From NCBI RefSeq assembly GCF_965225875.1, contig NZ_CBDDBS010000001.1, positions 558,001-622,000 on the forward strand: a stretch of 64,000 nucleotides of DNA, read 5' to 3'. This document shows positions 50,581 to 59,242 of this stretch, in pieces (position 1 is the first letter of the stretch; each line of letters opens with the position of its first letter). Source of the DNA: Haliscomenobacter sp965225875 (GTDB lineage Bacteria; Bacteroidota; Bacteroidia; Chitinophagales; Saprospiraceae). The translations under genes were made by a program, and so were the position numbers. The notes beneath the pieces were generated by a model that searched no databases, was not told the DNA's origin, and was given only the letters and a program-made list of their open reading frames with translations.

Positions 50581-51321
50581 TTACAGGATGCCTCCATTTA
50601 TTTGAATAACCTGACCGTTTATCCAACTCATCTCAGGCATACACAATTGAACGGTAGCATGAGCCACATCGGCCACCGAACCTAAACGACCCAATGGTGT
50701 TTGAGCCACCAACATATCGACCATTTCTTTTGGAGCGACTAAACCTTCTGTTTGGGTAACTCCCGGAGAAACAACATTCACCGTAATCTGTTGATTTCCT
50801 GTTTCTTTCGACAATGACAGGGCGAATTTTTCTATAGCTGCTTTTGCACCTGCATAGGCACCACTGGCGGGTTGTGGCATGGCCGCTGCACCACTACTGA
50901 ATACAATGATTTTACCGCCTTCATTCAGGCTTAATGCGGCTTTTTGCATGGCAAAATAGTGCCCGCGGACCGCATTAAACATGCTGTCAAAAGCTGCTTC
51001 ACCCATGAAGGCTGTAGGCATAAAAGCAGCAGGAGGAAATGCTACCCCGATGTAAATGTCAGGTTTACCCCCAAAGTTGTTTGAAATAAAATCAAACGCC
51101 CCGGCCATTTCTTCTTTATTGGTGATGTCCGCTTTCATAGCCAGTACAAAGGGATTGATTTTTTTTGCTTCCGCTTCAGTGTTTTTTGCTTCCTGTTCTT
51201 TGCTTGAATAAGTAAACAAAATATGGGCTCCCTGCCTTGCCAACTCAAGTACAATTTCTTTACCAATTCCACGGCTGCCACCAGCTACGATTACTTTTTT
51301 ACCATCCAATCGCTTTGTCAT
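50581..51321 (-). CDS. SDR-family oxidoreductase
   Basis: A 246-residue short-chain dehydrogenase from ATG 51321 (the in-frame ATG at 51348 adds an unneeded segment). Cofactor motif GGSRGIGKEI (TGxxxGxG-type), active-site Ser-Tyr-Lys in IIVFSSGAAAMPQPASGAYA followed by GAKAA, and the C-terminal SPGVTQTEG. The substrate is unknown. It is divergent from an HxlR regulator that probably controls it. Confidence 0.93.
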   Translation of the reverse strand: MTKRLDGKKVIVAGGSRGIGKEIVLELARQGAHILFTYSSKEQEAKNTEAEAKKINPFVLAMKADITNKEEMAGAFDFISNNFGGKPDIYIGVAFPPAAFMPTAFMGEAAFDSMFNAVRGHYFAMQKAALSLNEGGKIIVFSSGAAAMPQPASGAYAGAKAAIEKFALSLSKETGNQQITVNVVSPGVTQTEGLVAPKEMVDMLVAQTPLGRLGSVADVAHATVQLCMPEMSWINGQVIQINGGIL

Positions 51322-51342
51322 GTAAAATATTTTTTTGGTGAG

Positions 51343-51373
51343 TTGCAAAAATAAAGGAGTAGCTATACATTTG
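51343..51373 (+). promoter_or_regulatory. Promoter of the HxlR gene with operator-like palindromes
   Basis: TTG (51343-51345), 20 bases, TACATTTG (51366-51373). Just downstream lie TAGTGGTTACTA (51375-51386) and AGTATACT (51390-51397), both inverted pairs and candidate binding sites for the regulator, which would also face the SDR gene. Confidence 0.65.
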
Positions 51374-51416
51374 ATAGTGGTTACTACAAAGTATACTATT
51401 ATGCTTTTAGAAAGTA

Positions 51417-51806
51417 ATGCTTAAAACCAATAGCTTAGCCATGAAAAAAAATGAAAAAAATATTTGCGCTGTCACCCATGCAATGTCCATTATCGGTGGT
51501 AAATGGAAAATTGTGGTGATCAGCAATCTGGTAAACAAGGGTACACTCCGTTACAAAGAGTTGGAACGTGCTATTCCCGAGGTAACCCCCAAAATGCTGG
51601 TCAAGGTGCTGAAAGAATTGGAAGAGGAAAAGTTAATTGTCCGTACCGTATTTGCCGAAGTTCCTCCCCGTGTTGAATATTCAATTACCCCACTCGGATT
51701 GTCATTGAACAACTTAATTTTAGAAATCAACAAATGGGGCGAATACCATCTGGCCAGCAGAAGCGAAAAGCCCCTAACTGCTGAACGAAAAACTTGTTTA
51801 AGTTAA
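51417..51806 (+). CDS. HxlR-family transcriptional regulator
   Basis: A 129-residue winged-helix regulator (alternate start ATG 51441). Family signature: CAVTHAMSIIGGKWKIVVIS then LRYKELERAIPEVTPKMLVK, and the wing YSITPLGLSL. HxlR proteins often respond to reactive carbonyl or quinone compounds and control adjacent oxidoreductases, matching the divergent SDR gene. A Cys near the N-terminus (ICAVTH) could be a sensor; inference. Confidence 0.93.
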   Translation: MLKTNSLAMKKNEKNICAVTHAMSIIGGKWKIVVISNLVNKGTLRYKELERAIPEVTPKMLVKVLKELEEEKLIVRTVFAEVPPRVEYSITPLGLSLNNLILEINKWGEYHLASRSEKPLTAERKTCLS

Positions 51807-51897
51807 CCTAGGTGCAGTGGGTTGAAACAGAAAAGCAGGATCTTTGCATTATGATTTCCCCTCTCAAAAAGAGGACGTTCTGAATTAAATCTAAAAA

Positions 51898-52269
51898 ATG
51901 ACTGCACTCCAACTGGTTTATGCCGCCAACATCATCGTTGCTGGCTACATAGGAATTACCTCTTTGTTTTTCCCAAAATTGTCTGCTGCTACGGTTTTCC
52001 AAAATGCTTATCCTAGCTCCGACATCATTCGACTGGTAGGTTGTTTGTGGTTAGCTATTGCTGTTTTATCACTGTTTGGACTTTGGCGCCCTTTTGTTTT
52101 TTCTCCAGTGCTTTTGCTGCAACTGATTTACAAGGGTTCCTGGCTGCTCGTAGTGGCCATTCCGGCAATCAAAAACAATCAATCCTATCCATCAGGAATG
52201 GCAGCGTTTTTTTTGGTTTGGGTACTGGTTTTACCTTTTGTCATTCCCTGGGCGGAGTGGGTGAGGTAG
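51898..52269 (+). CDS. Four-span membrane protein
   Basis: A 123-residue membrane protein with spans around ALQLVYAANIIVAGYIGITS, VGCLWLAIAVLSLFGLW, FSPVLLLQLIYKGSWLLVVA and MAAFFLVWVLVLPFVIPW. No family assigned; the pattern resembles small DoxX-like or DUF-type proteins. It follows the HxlR gene by 91 bases on the same strand and may be part of its regulon. Confidence 0.7.
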   Translation: MTALQLVYAANIIVAGYIGITSLFFPKLSAATVFQNAYPSSDIIRLVGCLWLAIAVLSLFGLWRPFVFSPVLLLQLIYKGSWLLVVAIPAIKNNQSYPSGMAAFFLVWVLVLPFVIPWAEWVR

Positions 52270-52316
52270 GATTTGAAGAAAGGCGCTCCTCAGGGCATGC
52301 TTGGGCTGATGGAAAC

Positions 52317-52622
52317 TTAAAACAACAGCTTAGCCAAATCGACTCCAACGGCACTGCACCAAGAGGAATTTTCTTTTTGTTCGCCCTTTTGAAGGTCGTA
52401 CTTGTACCAAATCCCCAGTTTATAATCGTAAATGAAGCCTTCGGGGATATCGTTTACTTGCATCAGTTCCTGAAGTTTTTGGGCATCCTTTCTAACTCCT
52501 TGAGTGTGGGTAATTTCGATGATCGCTTTGGTCAAATCCATCTGGGTATGGATCTTGGTAAACTCTAAGTTCGCGCTTTCCTCGCTTTTTTCAAAAATGT
52601 CCAGTAGTGTGAACGTGCACAT
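52317..52622 (-). CDS. Small uncharacterised protein
   Basis: A 101-residue protein (alternate start at ATG 52541, giving 74 residues from MDLTKAIIEITHTQGVRKDA). Contains EGFIYDYKLGIWYKYDLQKG, but no known family was recognised. It may be the end of a degraded gene. It is divergent from hipB, with 98 bases between the two starts. Confidence 0.45.
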   Translation of the reverse strand: MCTFTLLDIFEKSEESANLEFTKIHTQMDLTKAIIEITHTQGVRKDAQKLQELMQVNDIPEGFIYDYKLGIWYKYDLQKGEQKENSSWCSAVGVDLAKLLF

Positions 52623-52666
52623 TTATCTTTGGAAAAAAGGATTGTAGACCAAAAGCATTGAATATT

Positions 52667-52717
52667 ATGTTGTTTATTTTATGCAAAATTGATAAATTTG
52701 CTAATAATAAACAACAT
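52667..52717 (+). promoter_or_regulatory. hipB promoter with a flanking 12-bp inverted operator
   Basis: TTG (52670-52672), 20 bases, TAAATTTG (52693-52700) is a consensus promoter. Perfect arms ATGTTGTTTATT (52667-52678) and AATAAACAACAT (52706-52717) cover the -33 box and the start of transcription, so HipB binding would shut off the promoter. The ATG follows at 52721. Confidence 0.75.
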
Positions 52718-52720
52718 TCT

Positions 52721-53023
52721 ATGAAAAGCAAAAAACAAATACTCTTCCCAAAGCATTTAAAAATCTTCGAGCAAGTTGGCCAAAACATCAAATTAGCCCG
52801 AAAAAGACGAAAGCTGACTACCATACAAGTTGCCGAAAGAGCGGATATCAACCGAGCCACACTTTATCAAATCGAAAATGGGAACCCAGGGGTGTCAATG
52901 GGTGCTTATTTCAATGTACTGCGCGTTCTGGGACTACAGGATGATTTTTTAAAATTGGCTGCAGACGATGAACTGGGCAGGAAACTTCAGGATTTGGAAC
53001 TTTTAGGGGCGATAAAAAAATAA
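52721..53023 (+). CDS. hipB: HipB-like XRE-family antitoxin
   Basis: A 100-residue protein from ATG 52721 with an HTH_3 domain (NIKLARKRRKLTTIQVAERA, then DINRATLYQIENG). In HipBA modules the antitoxin binds operator DNA and the kinase toxin. The C-terminus LLGAIKK-stop and the stop codon come from the palindromic repeat that begins at 53006, so the original end may be altered. HipA follows after that element. Confidence 0.9.
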   Translation: MKSKKQILFPKHLKIFEQVGQNIKLARKRRKLTTIQVAERADINRATLYQIENGNPGVSMGAYFNVLRVLGLQDDFLKLAADDELGRKLQDLELLGAIKK

Positions 53024-53115
53024 ATGTTCATTTTTCCCGAGGATTAGATAAGTAAACGGTTCAATTTAAGTGTCTTATCTAATCCTCGGGAAAAATGAAC
53101 ATTTATTTTTGCCCC
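53006..53115. repeat. MITE-like palindrome, promoter-bearing family, copy C (inverted)
   Basis: Ends GGGGCGATAAAAAA (left) and TTTTTGCCCC (right), i.e. opposite orientation to copies A and B. On the reverse strand the loop reads ACACTTAAATTGAACCGTTT, like copy B. The arms are CCCGAGGATTAGATAAG and complement. TATTTTTG is present at 53104-53111 facing hipA, but the matching -33 box has been lost. It lies between hipB and hipA and covers the hipB stop. Confidence 0.9.
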
Positions 53116-53134
53116 ACTACTTAGGCCAAGAGAA

Positions 53135-54385
53135 ATGAGCACAAACAAGACGGATATTTGGGTTTACGCCCACTGGCAGGGGATGAAAACACCCAAAATG
53201 GTAGGTATTCTTTCGGCACATCAGGCGAAAGGTAAAAAAGCTTTTAGCTTCGAATACGCCCGGGACTGGGTACAATCAAAGGAACAGTTGTTGCTGGATC
53301 CCGACATCGGCTGGTTTAGCGGTCCACAATTTCCTAATAGCAAAGAAAACTTCGGCGTTTTTCTCGACTCCATGCCCGACCGTTGGGGGCGTACCCTCAT
53401 GAAGCGCAGGGCGGCACAATTGGCCAAAGAAGCAGGGAAACCCACCCCAACGCTTTATGACATTGATTTTTTACTCGGTGTCCAGGACGAAAGCCGCATG
53501 GGAGCCTTACGCTTCAAAACTGATCCTGATGGTCCGTTTTTGAGCGATGCGGCTCAATATCCCATTCCCCCCATTTCTTCCATCCGGGAATTGCAGCAGG
53601 CAGCCCAGATCATCGAGTCGGATACAGAAAACAAAGAAATCAAAAAGTGGCTGGCCATTCTGGTTGCCCCGGGGTCATCATTGGGTGGTGCACGCCCTAA
53701 GGCCAATGTACGCGATGAACAAGGGCACGCCTGGATTGCAAAATTTCCTTCACAACACGACGAAGTTGATAAAGGAGCCTGGGAGTTTCTGCTCTACAAA
53801 CTCGCTTTGGGGGCGGGAATAGTCATGGCAGAATCCAGAATGATGAAAGTAAATGGCAAATACCATACTTTTTTGACCAAACGTTTTGACCGAATGCAAG
53901 GTGAACGCATCCACTTTGCTTCAGCAATGACCATGACTGGAAACAATGAAGAAACGCTCAAAACATACACCCCAAGTTACCTGGATTTGGCTGAGTTCAT
54001 CCGTTTTTCTGGAGCAAACATCACGGCTGATCTGCACCAGTTGTGGCGACGCATTGTTTTTCATATTGCAGTTTCAAATGCCGATGACCACTTGCGGAAT
54101 CACGGTTTTTTATTGTCCTCAAGTGGCTGGAGCCTTAGCCCGGCCTACGACCTCAACCCCTCCACCGATAAGGATGGACTGGCCTTGAACATTGATATGG
54201 ACAACAATGCTCTGGATTTTGAACTGGCAATAAGTGTTGGGCAATACTTCCAATTGACGCTACCTGAAATGAAAGTTATTCTGGAGCAAGTGAAAAGTGT
54301 GGTCAGCAACTGGCGAAAAGTAGCCACTCAAATCGGGATTGCTAAACAGGAACAAAATTTGATGGAAGCTGCTTTTCGCTGGTGA
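53135..54385 (+). CDS. hipA: HipA-like serine/threonine kinase toxin
   Basis: A 416-residue protein. The HipA N-terminal subdomain is at the start (WVYAHWQGMKTPKMVGIL; DSMPDRWGRTLMKRRAAQLA), then the kinase-like fold with SSLGGARPKANV (ATP-binding) and the catalytic SNADDHLRNHGFLL plus AYDLNPSTDKDG. HipA phosphorylates tRNA synthetases or other targets and causes growth arrest. It is separated from hipB by a 110-bp palindrome, 19 bases before its start codon. Confidence 0.93.
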   Translation: MSTNKTDIWVYAHWQGMKTPKMVGILSAHQAKGKKAFSFEYARDWVQSKEQLLLDPDIGWFSGPQFPNSKENFGVFLDSMPDRWGRTLMKRRAAQLAKEAGKPTPTLYDIDFLLGVQDESRMGALRFKTDPDGPFLSDAAQYPIPPISSIRELQQAAQIIESDTENKEIKKWLAILVAPGSSLGGARPKANVRDEQGHAWIAKFPSQHDEVDKGAWEFLLYKLALGAGIVMAESRMMKVNGKYHTFLTKRFDRMQGERIHFASAMTMTGNNEETLKTYTPSYLDLAEFIRFSGANITADLHQLWRRIVFHIAVSNADDHLRNHGFLLSSSGWSLSPAYDLNPSTDKDGLALNIDMDNNALDFELAISVGQYFQLTLPEMKVILEQVKSVVSNWRKVATQIGIAKQEQNLMEAAFRW

Positions 54386-54483
54386 AGGAGTTCATGTTGT
54401 TTTTCTGTTCGATTGATCGGATGAATACTTAGGTAAGCAGGTAAACAAATTTTAACCTCCCGGAACTTTCCCACTCCGACAAG

Positions 54484-55335
54484 ATGTTAGAGGCTATTAT
54501 GGAATACAAAATTAAAGACCACGGCGATGGGCTGGAACTGCAAGCGGCAGATTTCATCTCAGTTAATATCCCTGCTTATGAATCCATTTGGCAAAAATTC
54601 ATAGGCCACCAAGGGAATGGACAAATGGCTACGATGAAAAAAATCACTCCAGCTGATGGGGCAATAAGACAGAACTTTGCTCAACATCATTACACAGTTC
54701 TGGAGTCTTTATATTTCATGCAACTAATTGTAGATGAAGAATCTAAAACCAAGCAGATTAATTCGTTTGAAGATTACAGAAAAGCAAGCAATCAGATAAT
54801 GGCTTATCATGCTTATTCTGGCCGATTAAGAGATAATATCGAAAAATGTTTTTATTTAATAGGCCAGGAAAATGAAGCAAAAAAAGCATGTAATAAGCTA
54901 AATACTTTCTATCATCAACGCCATGTTTTTATTCATGGTCGAAAGGTTCCGTTTTCAATTACTACTGACGACAAACTTTTCAAAATTGCTCATATTAAAA
55001 GAGATACAGACTCGAATCAAGGGTTTGGACTTGAAATGTCTTGGAATTCGATGAATAGCCCAGACGACTTTATTTATCTGGAAGATGCATTAAAAACGTC
55101 TATTGATGAGTTAAAGCATCTGGTAAATGATTTGCTTTATAAATTACTGACCTTTGTATTAGACTTCATCGAATCGAGGAATTTGGAAATAACTCCTCCA
55201 GAATCCAATAATTATACTCCAGAATCACCTAATAATGTATACACCGCAACCTCAGGTTCGAATTTTGGCTTCCAAAATTCTTCAGGATGCTTTTATGAAA
55301 AAGATAAATCCACAGATTTTAGTCTTTATTCATGA
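54484..55335 (+). CDS. HEPN-like uncharacterised protein
   Basis: A 283-residue AT-rich protein (alternate start ATG 54499). The central helical region has FYHQRHVFIHGRKVP, with the R-x4-H spacing (RHVFIH) typical of HEPN ribonucleases, followed by a helical FIYLEDALKTSIDELKHLVN. The C-terminus is Ser/Asn/Gly-rich (GSNFGFQNSSGCFYEKDKST). The call is a fold-level guess. It lies 98 bases after hipA on the same strand, and may be a further toxin or defence gene. Confidence 0.5.
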   Translation: MLEAIMEYKIKDHGDGLELQAADFISVNIPAYESIWQKFIGHQGNGQMATMKKITPADGAIRQNFAQHHYTVLESLYFMQLIVDEESKTKQINSFEDYRKASNQIMAYHAYSGRLRDNIEKCFYLIGQENEAKKACNKLNTFYHQRHVFIHGRKVPFSITTDDKLFKIAHIKRDTDSNQGFGLEMSWNSMNSPDDFIYLEDALKTSIDELKHLVNDLLYKLLTFVLDFIESRNLEITPPESNNYTPESPNNVYTATSGSNFGFQNSSGCFYEKDKSTDFSLYS

Positions 55336-55369
55336 GGTAACGTCTAACATTCGTCATCCAGAATTGGGG

Positions 55370-55575
55370 GGTGACAAACCGCGAATGCGGTTAAATTTAT
55401 AATAGCCCCGGTCGTCCGGGGTCATTTTGGTAGCAAAAAGTTTCGCAACCGCGGATGCGGTTGAATTTTTTGCCCAATTATGTTCAACCACTGCCGTGGT
55501 TGCCGCCAATTTGACCCAACTATTTACCCCGGACGACCGGGGCTATTCTAAATTCAATCGCTCCGCGATTAGGAT
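55370..55575. repeat. Nested palindromes in a 310-base gap
   Basis: Outer arms TAGCCCCGGTCGTCCGGGG (55403) and CCCCGGACGACCGGGGCTA (near 55528). Between them lie GCAACCGCGGATGCGGTTGA and CAACCACTGCCGTGGTTG, each a small hairpin. They occupy the gap between the HEPN-like gene and the end of the PFOR gene; no coding frame there. Confidence 0.75.
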
Positions 55576-55645
55576 TATGACCGATTTTGACTTTTCAAAA
55601 ATTCGGGATCACTCATGACTTGGGTGACAAATAAATATTCCTCCC

Positions 55646-58600
55646 CTACGCCATCGGCTGAAACGCCTCCGCCTTCCACCCTGCCATATTCTCATAATTC
55701 TGCCAACGCAAGTCCACAATTTCCTGCGCCAATTGCATCAAATATTCGGCCTCGGTGGGGTTGGTACGCTGCAAATCTTTATAGCGCAATTCCCGGTACG
55801 CGTATTCAGTCAATGGAATAACTGGTCGTGGAGAATCCAGCACAAAAGGATTTTTCATCGCCTTGCGCAACATCGGATTGTAGCGAATCAGCGGCCAATA
55901 CCCCGAGGCTACGGCCAGGTTTTGCTGATCCATTCCTTTTTCCATGTCAATTCCATGGGCGATACAGTGGCTGTAGGCCAGGATCAAAGATGGGCCGGGG
56001 TAGGCTTCTGCTTCGCGCAGGGCCAGCAAAGTTTGTTGCGGATTGGCGCCCATAGCAATTTGCGCCACGTAAACGTTGCCGTACGAAATGGCTTGCATGG
56101 CCAGGTCTTTTTTGCCCACCCGTTTCCCGGCAGCAGCAAATTTTGCGGTAGCCGCCGTGGGGGTTGCTTTGGACATTTGGCCGCCAGTGTTGGAATACAC
56201 CTCGGTGTCCATCACCAATACGTTGATGTCCTTACCGCTGGCCAGGGCATGATCCAGGCCAGAGGAACCAATGTCATACGCCCACCCATCACCACCTACC
56301 AGCCATACGCTGCGGCGTACAAAATACTCGCTGATGGAGCGGAGGTGATCCGCGTCCGGATGCTGCAAGTTGGCTAGGAGGGCATTCAAATGTTCTACCC
56401 GGTGGCGTTGCAGGGCAATTTCGGATTCCGTTTTTTGACTGGCATTCAGGATATCCTTAATCAGACTGGGGTCGATTTGCCCCTGCATCCGTTGAAGCAA
56501 ATCCTTGGCCATTTCCACGTGTTTGTCCACCGAAATGCGCATGCCCAGACCAAATTCGGCATTGTCTTCAAAGAGTGAGTTCGACCAGGCGGGGCCACGG
56601 CCATCGGAGTTCTTTGTCCAGGGTGTGGTAGGCAAGTTCCCACCAAAAATGGAGGAGCAACCCGTAGCATTGGCCACAATCAGACGGTCGCCAAACAATT
56701 GGGAAACAGTGCGCAAATAGGGCGTTTCACCGCAACCTGCACAAGCACCTGAAAACTCAAACAAGGGCTCCAAAAATTGCACCCCCCGCACCAGCGAGTA
56801 GTCAATTTTGCCCCGCTCGTTGTAAGGCATGCTTTCAAAAAAGCGGATATTTTCCCGTTCTTTTTCCAGCACCGGGGCTTTGGGTGCCAGGTTGATGGCT
56901 TTGCGCTCAGAGGATTGGGTATCCACTACTGGACAAGCTTCTACGCAGAGGTTGCAGCCGGTGCAGTCTTCCAGGTAAACCTGCAAAGTATAGCGCGTTT
57001 CAGGAAAACCGCGGGCGTTGATGGGTGCAGAAGCAAATCCTTCCGGTGCTTGTTGTAAGTTTTGTTCGTGGTAAAATTTGGATCGAATCACGCTGTGGGG
57101 GCAAACAAAACTACAGTTACCGCACTGAATGCACAGATCGGGTTCCCAGATCGGGATCAGGTCGGAGATGTTGCGTTTTTCCCATTTGGTGGTGCCACTG
57201 GGGTACGTGCCATCGATTGGCATGGCGCTCACGGGCAAATCATCGCCCCGACCATCCATCATCATGGCGGTCACTTCGCGTACAAATTGTGGTGCCGCTG
57301 ACGAAACAATTTCCGGGAACTCACTTTGGCTGCCCGCCTCTGGCATCTCGGCCACCTCGTACAAATGGAGCAGGGTTGCGTCCACCGCTTTGAAGTTTTG
57401 CTGGACAACTGCCTCACCTTTTTTGCTGTAGGTTTTTTTGATCGCGTGTTTGATCTCGGCAATGGCGTCCTCACGCGGTAGTACCCCCGACAAGGCGAAG
57501 AAACACACCTGCATGATGGTGTTGATGCGATTGCCCATGTCCACTTCTTCGGCCACTTTGGAGGCGTCGATCACATAAAAACGCAGCTTTTTGTCCAAAA
57601 TGGCCGCCTGAACGGGATGGGGTAAATTTTCCCAAATCTCATCTGGGCCATAAGGGCTGTTGAGCAAAAAAGTACCGCCGGGTTTGGCGTACTGCAACAT
57701 GTCCACTTTTTGCACAAAATTGAACTTGTGGCAGGCGATAAAATCAGCTTCCCGGATCAGGTAAGGTGCCCGGATGGGATTTTTGCCAAAACGCAGGTGG
57801 GAAACCGTCTGGGAGCCGGATTTTTTGGAATCGTACACAAAATAACCCTGGGCATGCAACTGGGTATTTTCCCCAATGATTTTGATGCTGTTTTTATTGG
57901 CACCTACCGTACCATCTGCACCGAGGGCAAAAAACAGGGCCTGGGTCAAATCCCGATCCTCCAGATCTAATGCATCGTAGGACAAACTACTGCCTGAAAC
58001 GTCATCGTTGATCCCGATGGTGAAGTGGTTTTTGGGCTGGTCTTTTTTCAATTCATCAAAAATACCTTTGACCATCCCCGGGGTGAATTCTTTGCTGGAC
58101 AAGCCATAACGCCCTCCAATCACTTGTGGCAACTGAGCCCAAAGCCCTTGGGATTGGCCTTCTACCAGCGCCGTAATCACGTCTTGGTACAGGGGCTCAC
58201 CCGCTGCGCCAGGTTCTTTGCAACGATCCAGTACCGCAATTTTTTTCACCGATGCGGGTATGGCGGCCAGCAAGTGCTGCATGGAAAAAGGTCGGAACAA
58301 ACGGATTTGAATCACTCCAATTTTTTCACCCTTGGATTGCAAATGTTTACAAGTTTCGATGGCCGTTTGAGCGCCAGAGCCCATCAGGATGATCACCCTT
58401 TCGGCATCTTCAGCCCCGAAGTAGTCAAAAAGTCGATACTGGCGGCCCGTTAAAGCGGCGAAGTGGTCCATTGCGCGTTGGACAATCTCAGGGGTACGGG
58501 CGTAAAAGGGGTTGACCGTTTCGCGCCCCTGGAAATAGACATCGGGGTTTTGAGCGGTACCCCGTACCATCGGCCGTTCCGGGCTGAGCCCCCGTTGGCG

Positions 58601-59215
58601 GTGGGCGATGATGTCTTTTTCATCAATCATTTTTAAAATGACCTCGTCAGGAATCAGGCTAATTTTATTGACTTCGTGCGAAGTTCTAAACCCATCAAAA
58701 AAATGGATGAAGGGCAAGCGGGCTTTTAGGGTGGATGTCTGAGCGATCAAAGCCAGGTCGTGCGCTTCTTGTACCGAGGCCGAACAAAGCATGGAAAAAC
58801 CCGTGCTCCGAGCCGCCATCACGTCGCTGTGGTCGCCAAAGATGGACAAGGCCTGGGCGGCCAAGGACCGGGCGGCTACATGAAATACCGCACTGGTCAA
58901 CTCGCCGGCAATTTTGTACATGTTGGGCAACATGAGCATTAAACCCTGGGAGGCAGTAAAGGTGGTGGTCAAGGCACCTGTTTGCAGCGCACCGTGCACT
59001 GCACCTGCCGCCCCCCCCTCACTTTGCATTTCGATGACTTCGGGTACATGCCCCCAAATATTTTTTACTTTTTGAGCCGACCATTCATCAGCCAGTTCGG
59101 CCATGGTGGAGGAAGGAGTAATGGGATAAATGGCACAAACCTCATTGACGCGATAAGCAATGTAGGCGGTTGCTTCATTGCCATCGATGGTCACTTGTTT
59201 ATTGGACTTTGACAT
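55646..59215 (-). CDS. nifJ: Pyruvate:ferredoxin (flavodoxin) oxidoreductase
   Basis: A 1189-residue single-chain PFOR. In order: pyrimidine-binding domain (YPITPSSTMAELADEW), a gamma domain with QTVSHLRFG, the 2[4Fe-4S] ferredoxin domain CIQCGNCSFVCPHSVI and CTGCNLCVEACPV, and the TPP-binding domain with GACAGCGETPY, GCSS and GDGWAYDIG. It oxidises pyruvate to acetyl-CoA, passing electrons to ferredoxin or flavodoxin, and may also work in reverse. The gene for an iron-sulfur oxidoreductase lies 27 bases upstream and is probably co-transcribed. Confidence 0.98.
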   Translation of the reverse strand: MSKSNKQVTIDGNEATAYIAYRVNEVCAIYPITPSSTMAELADEWSAQKVKNIWGHVPEVIEMQSEGGAAGAVHGALQTGALTTTFTASQGLMLMLPNMYKIAGELTSAVFHVAARSLAAQALSIFGDHSDVMAARSTGFSMLCSASVQEAHDLALIAQTSTLKARLPFIHFFDGFRTSHEVNKISLIPDEVILKMIDEKDIIAHRQRGLSPERPMVRGTAQNPDVYFQGRETVNPFYARTPEIVQRAMDHFAALTGRQYRLFDYFGAEDAERVIILMGSGAQTAIETCKHLQSKGEKIGVIQIRLFRPFSMQHLLAAIPASVKKIAVLDRCKEPGAAGEPLYQDVITALVEGQSQGLWAQLPQVIGGRYGLSSKEFTPGMVKGIFDELKKDQPKNHFTIGINDDVSGSSLSYDALDLEDRDLTQALFFALGADGTVGANKNSIKIIGENTQLHAQGYFVYDSKKSGSQTVSHLRFGKNPIRAPYLIREADFIACHKFNFVQKVDMLQYAKPGGTFLLNSPYGPDEIWENLPHPVQAAILDKKLRFYVIDASKVAEEVDMGNRINTIMQVCFFALSGVLPREDAIAEIKHAIKKTYSKKGEAVVQQNFKAVDATLLHLYEVAEMPEAGSQSEFPEIVSSAAPQFVREVTAMMMDGRGDDLPVSAMPIDGTYPSGTTKWEKRNISDLIPIWEPDLCIQCGNCSFVCPHSVIRSKFYHEQNLQQAPEGFASAPINARGFPETRYTLQVYLEDCTGCNLCVEACPVVDTQSSERKAINLAPKAPVLEKERENIRFFESMPYNERGKIDYSLVRGVQFLEPLFEFSGACAGCGETPYLRTVSQLFGDRLIVANATGCSSIFGGNLPTTPWTKNSDGRGPAWSNSLFEDNAEFGLGMRISVDKHVEMAKDLLQRMQGQIDPSLIKDILNASQKTESEIALQRHRVEHLNALLANLQHPDADHLRSISEYFVRRSVWLVGGDGWAYDIGSSGLDHALASGKDINVLVMDTEVYSNTGGQMSKATPTAATAKFAAAGKRVGKKDLAMQAISYGNVYVAQIAMGANPQQTLLALREAEAYPGPSLILAYSHCIAHGIDMEKGMDQQNLAVASGYWPLIRYNPMLRKAMKNPFVLDSPRPVIPLTEYAYRELRYKDLQRTNPTEAEYLMQLAQEIVDLRWQNYENMAGWKAEAFQPMA

Positions 59216-59242
59216 GGTTTTGTGGTTGATTCGGGTGAATAA

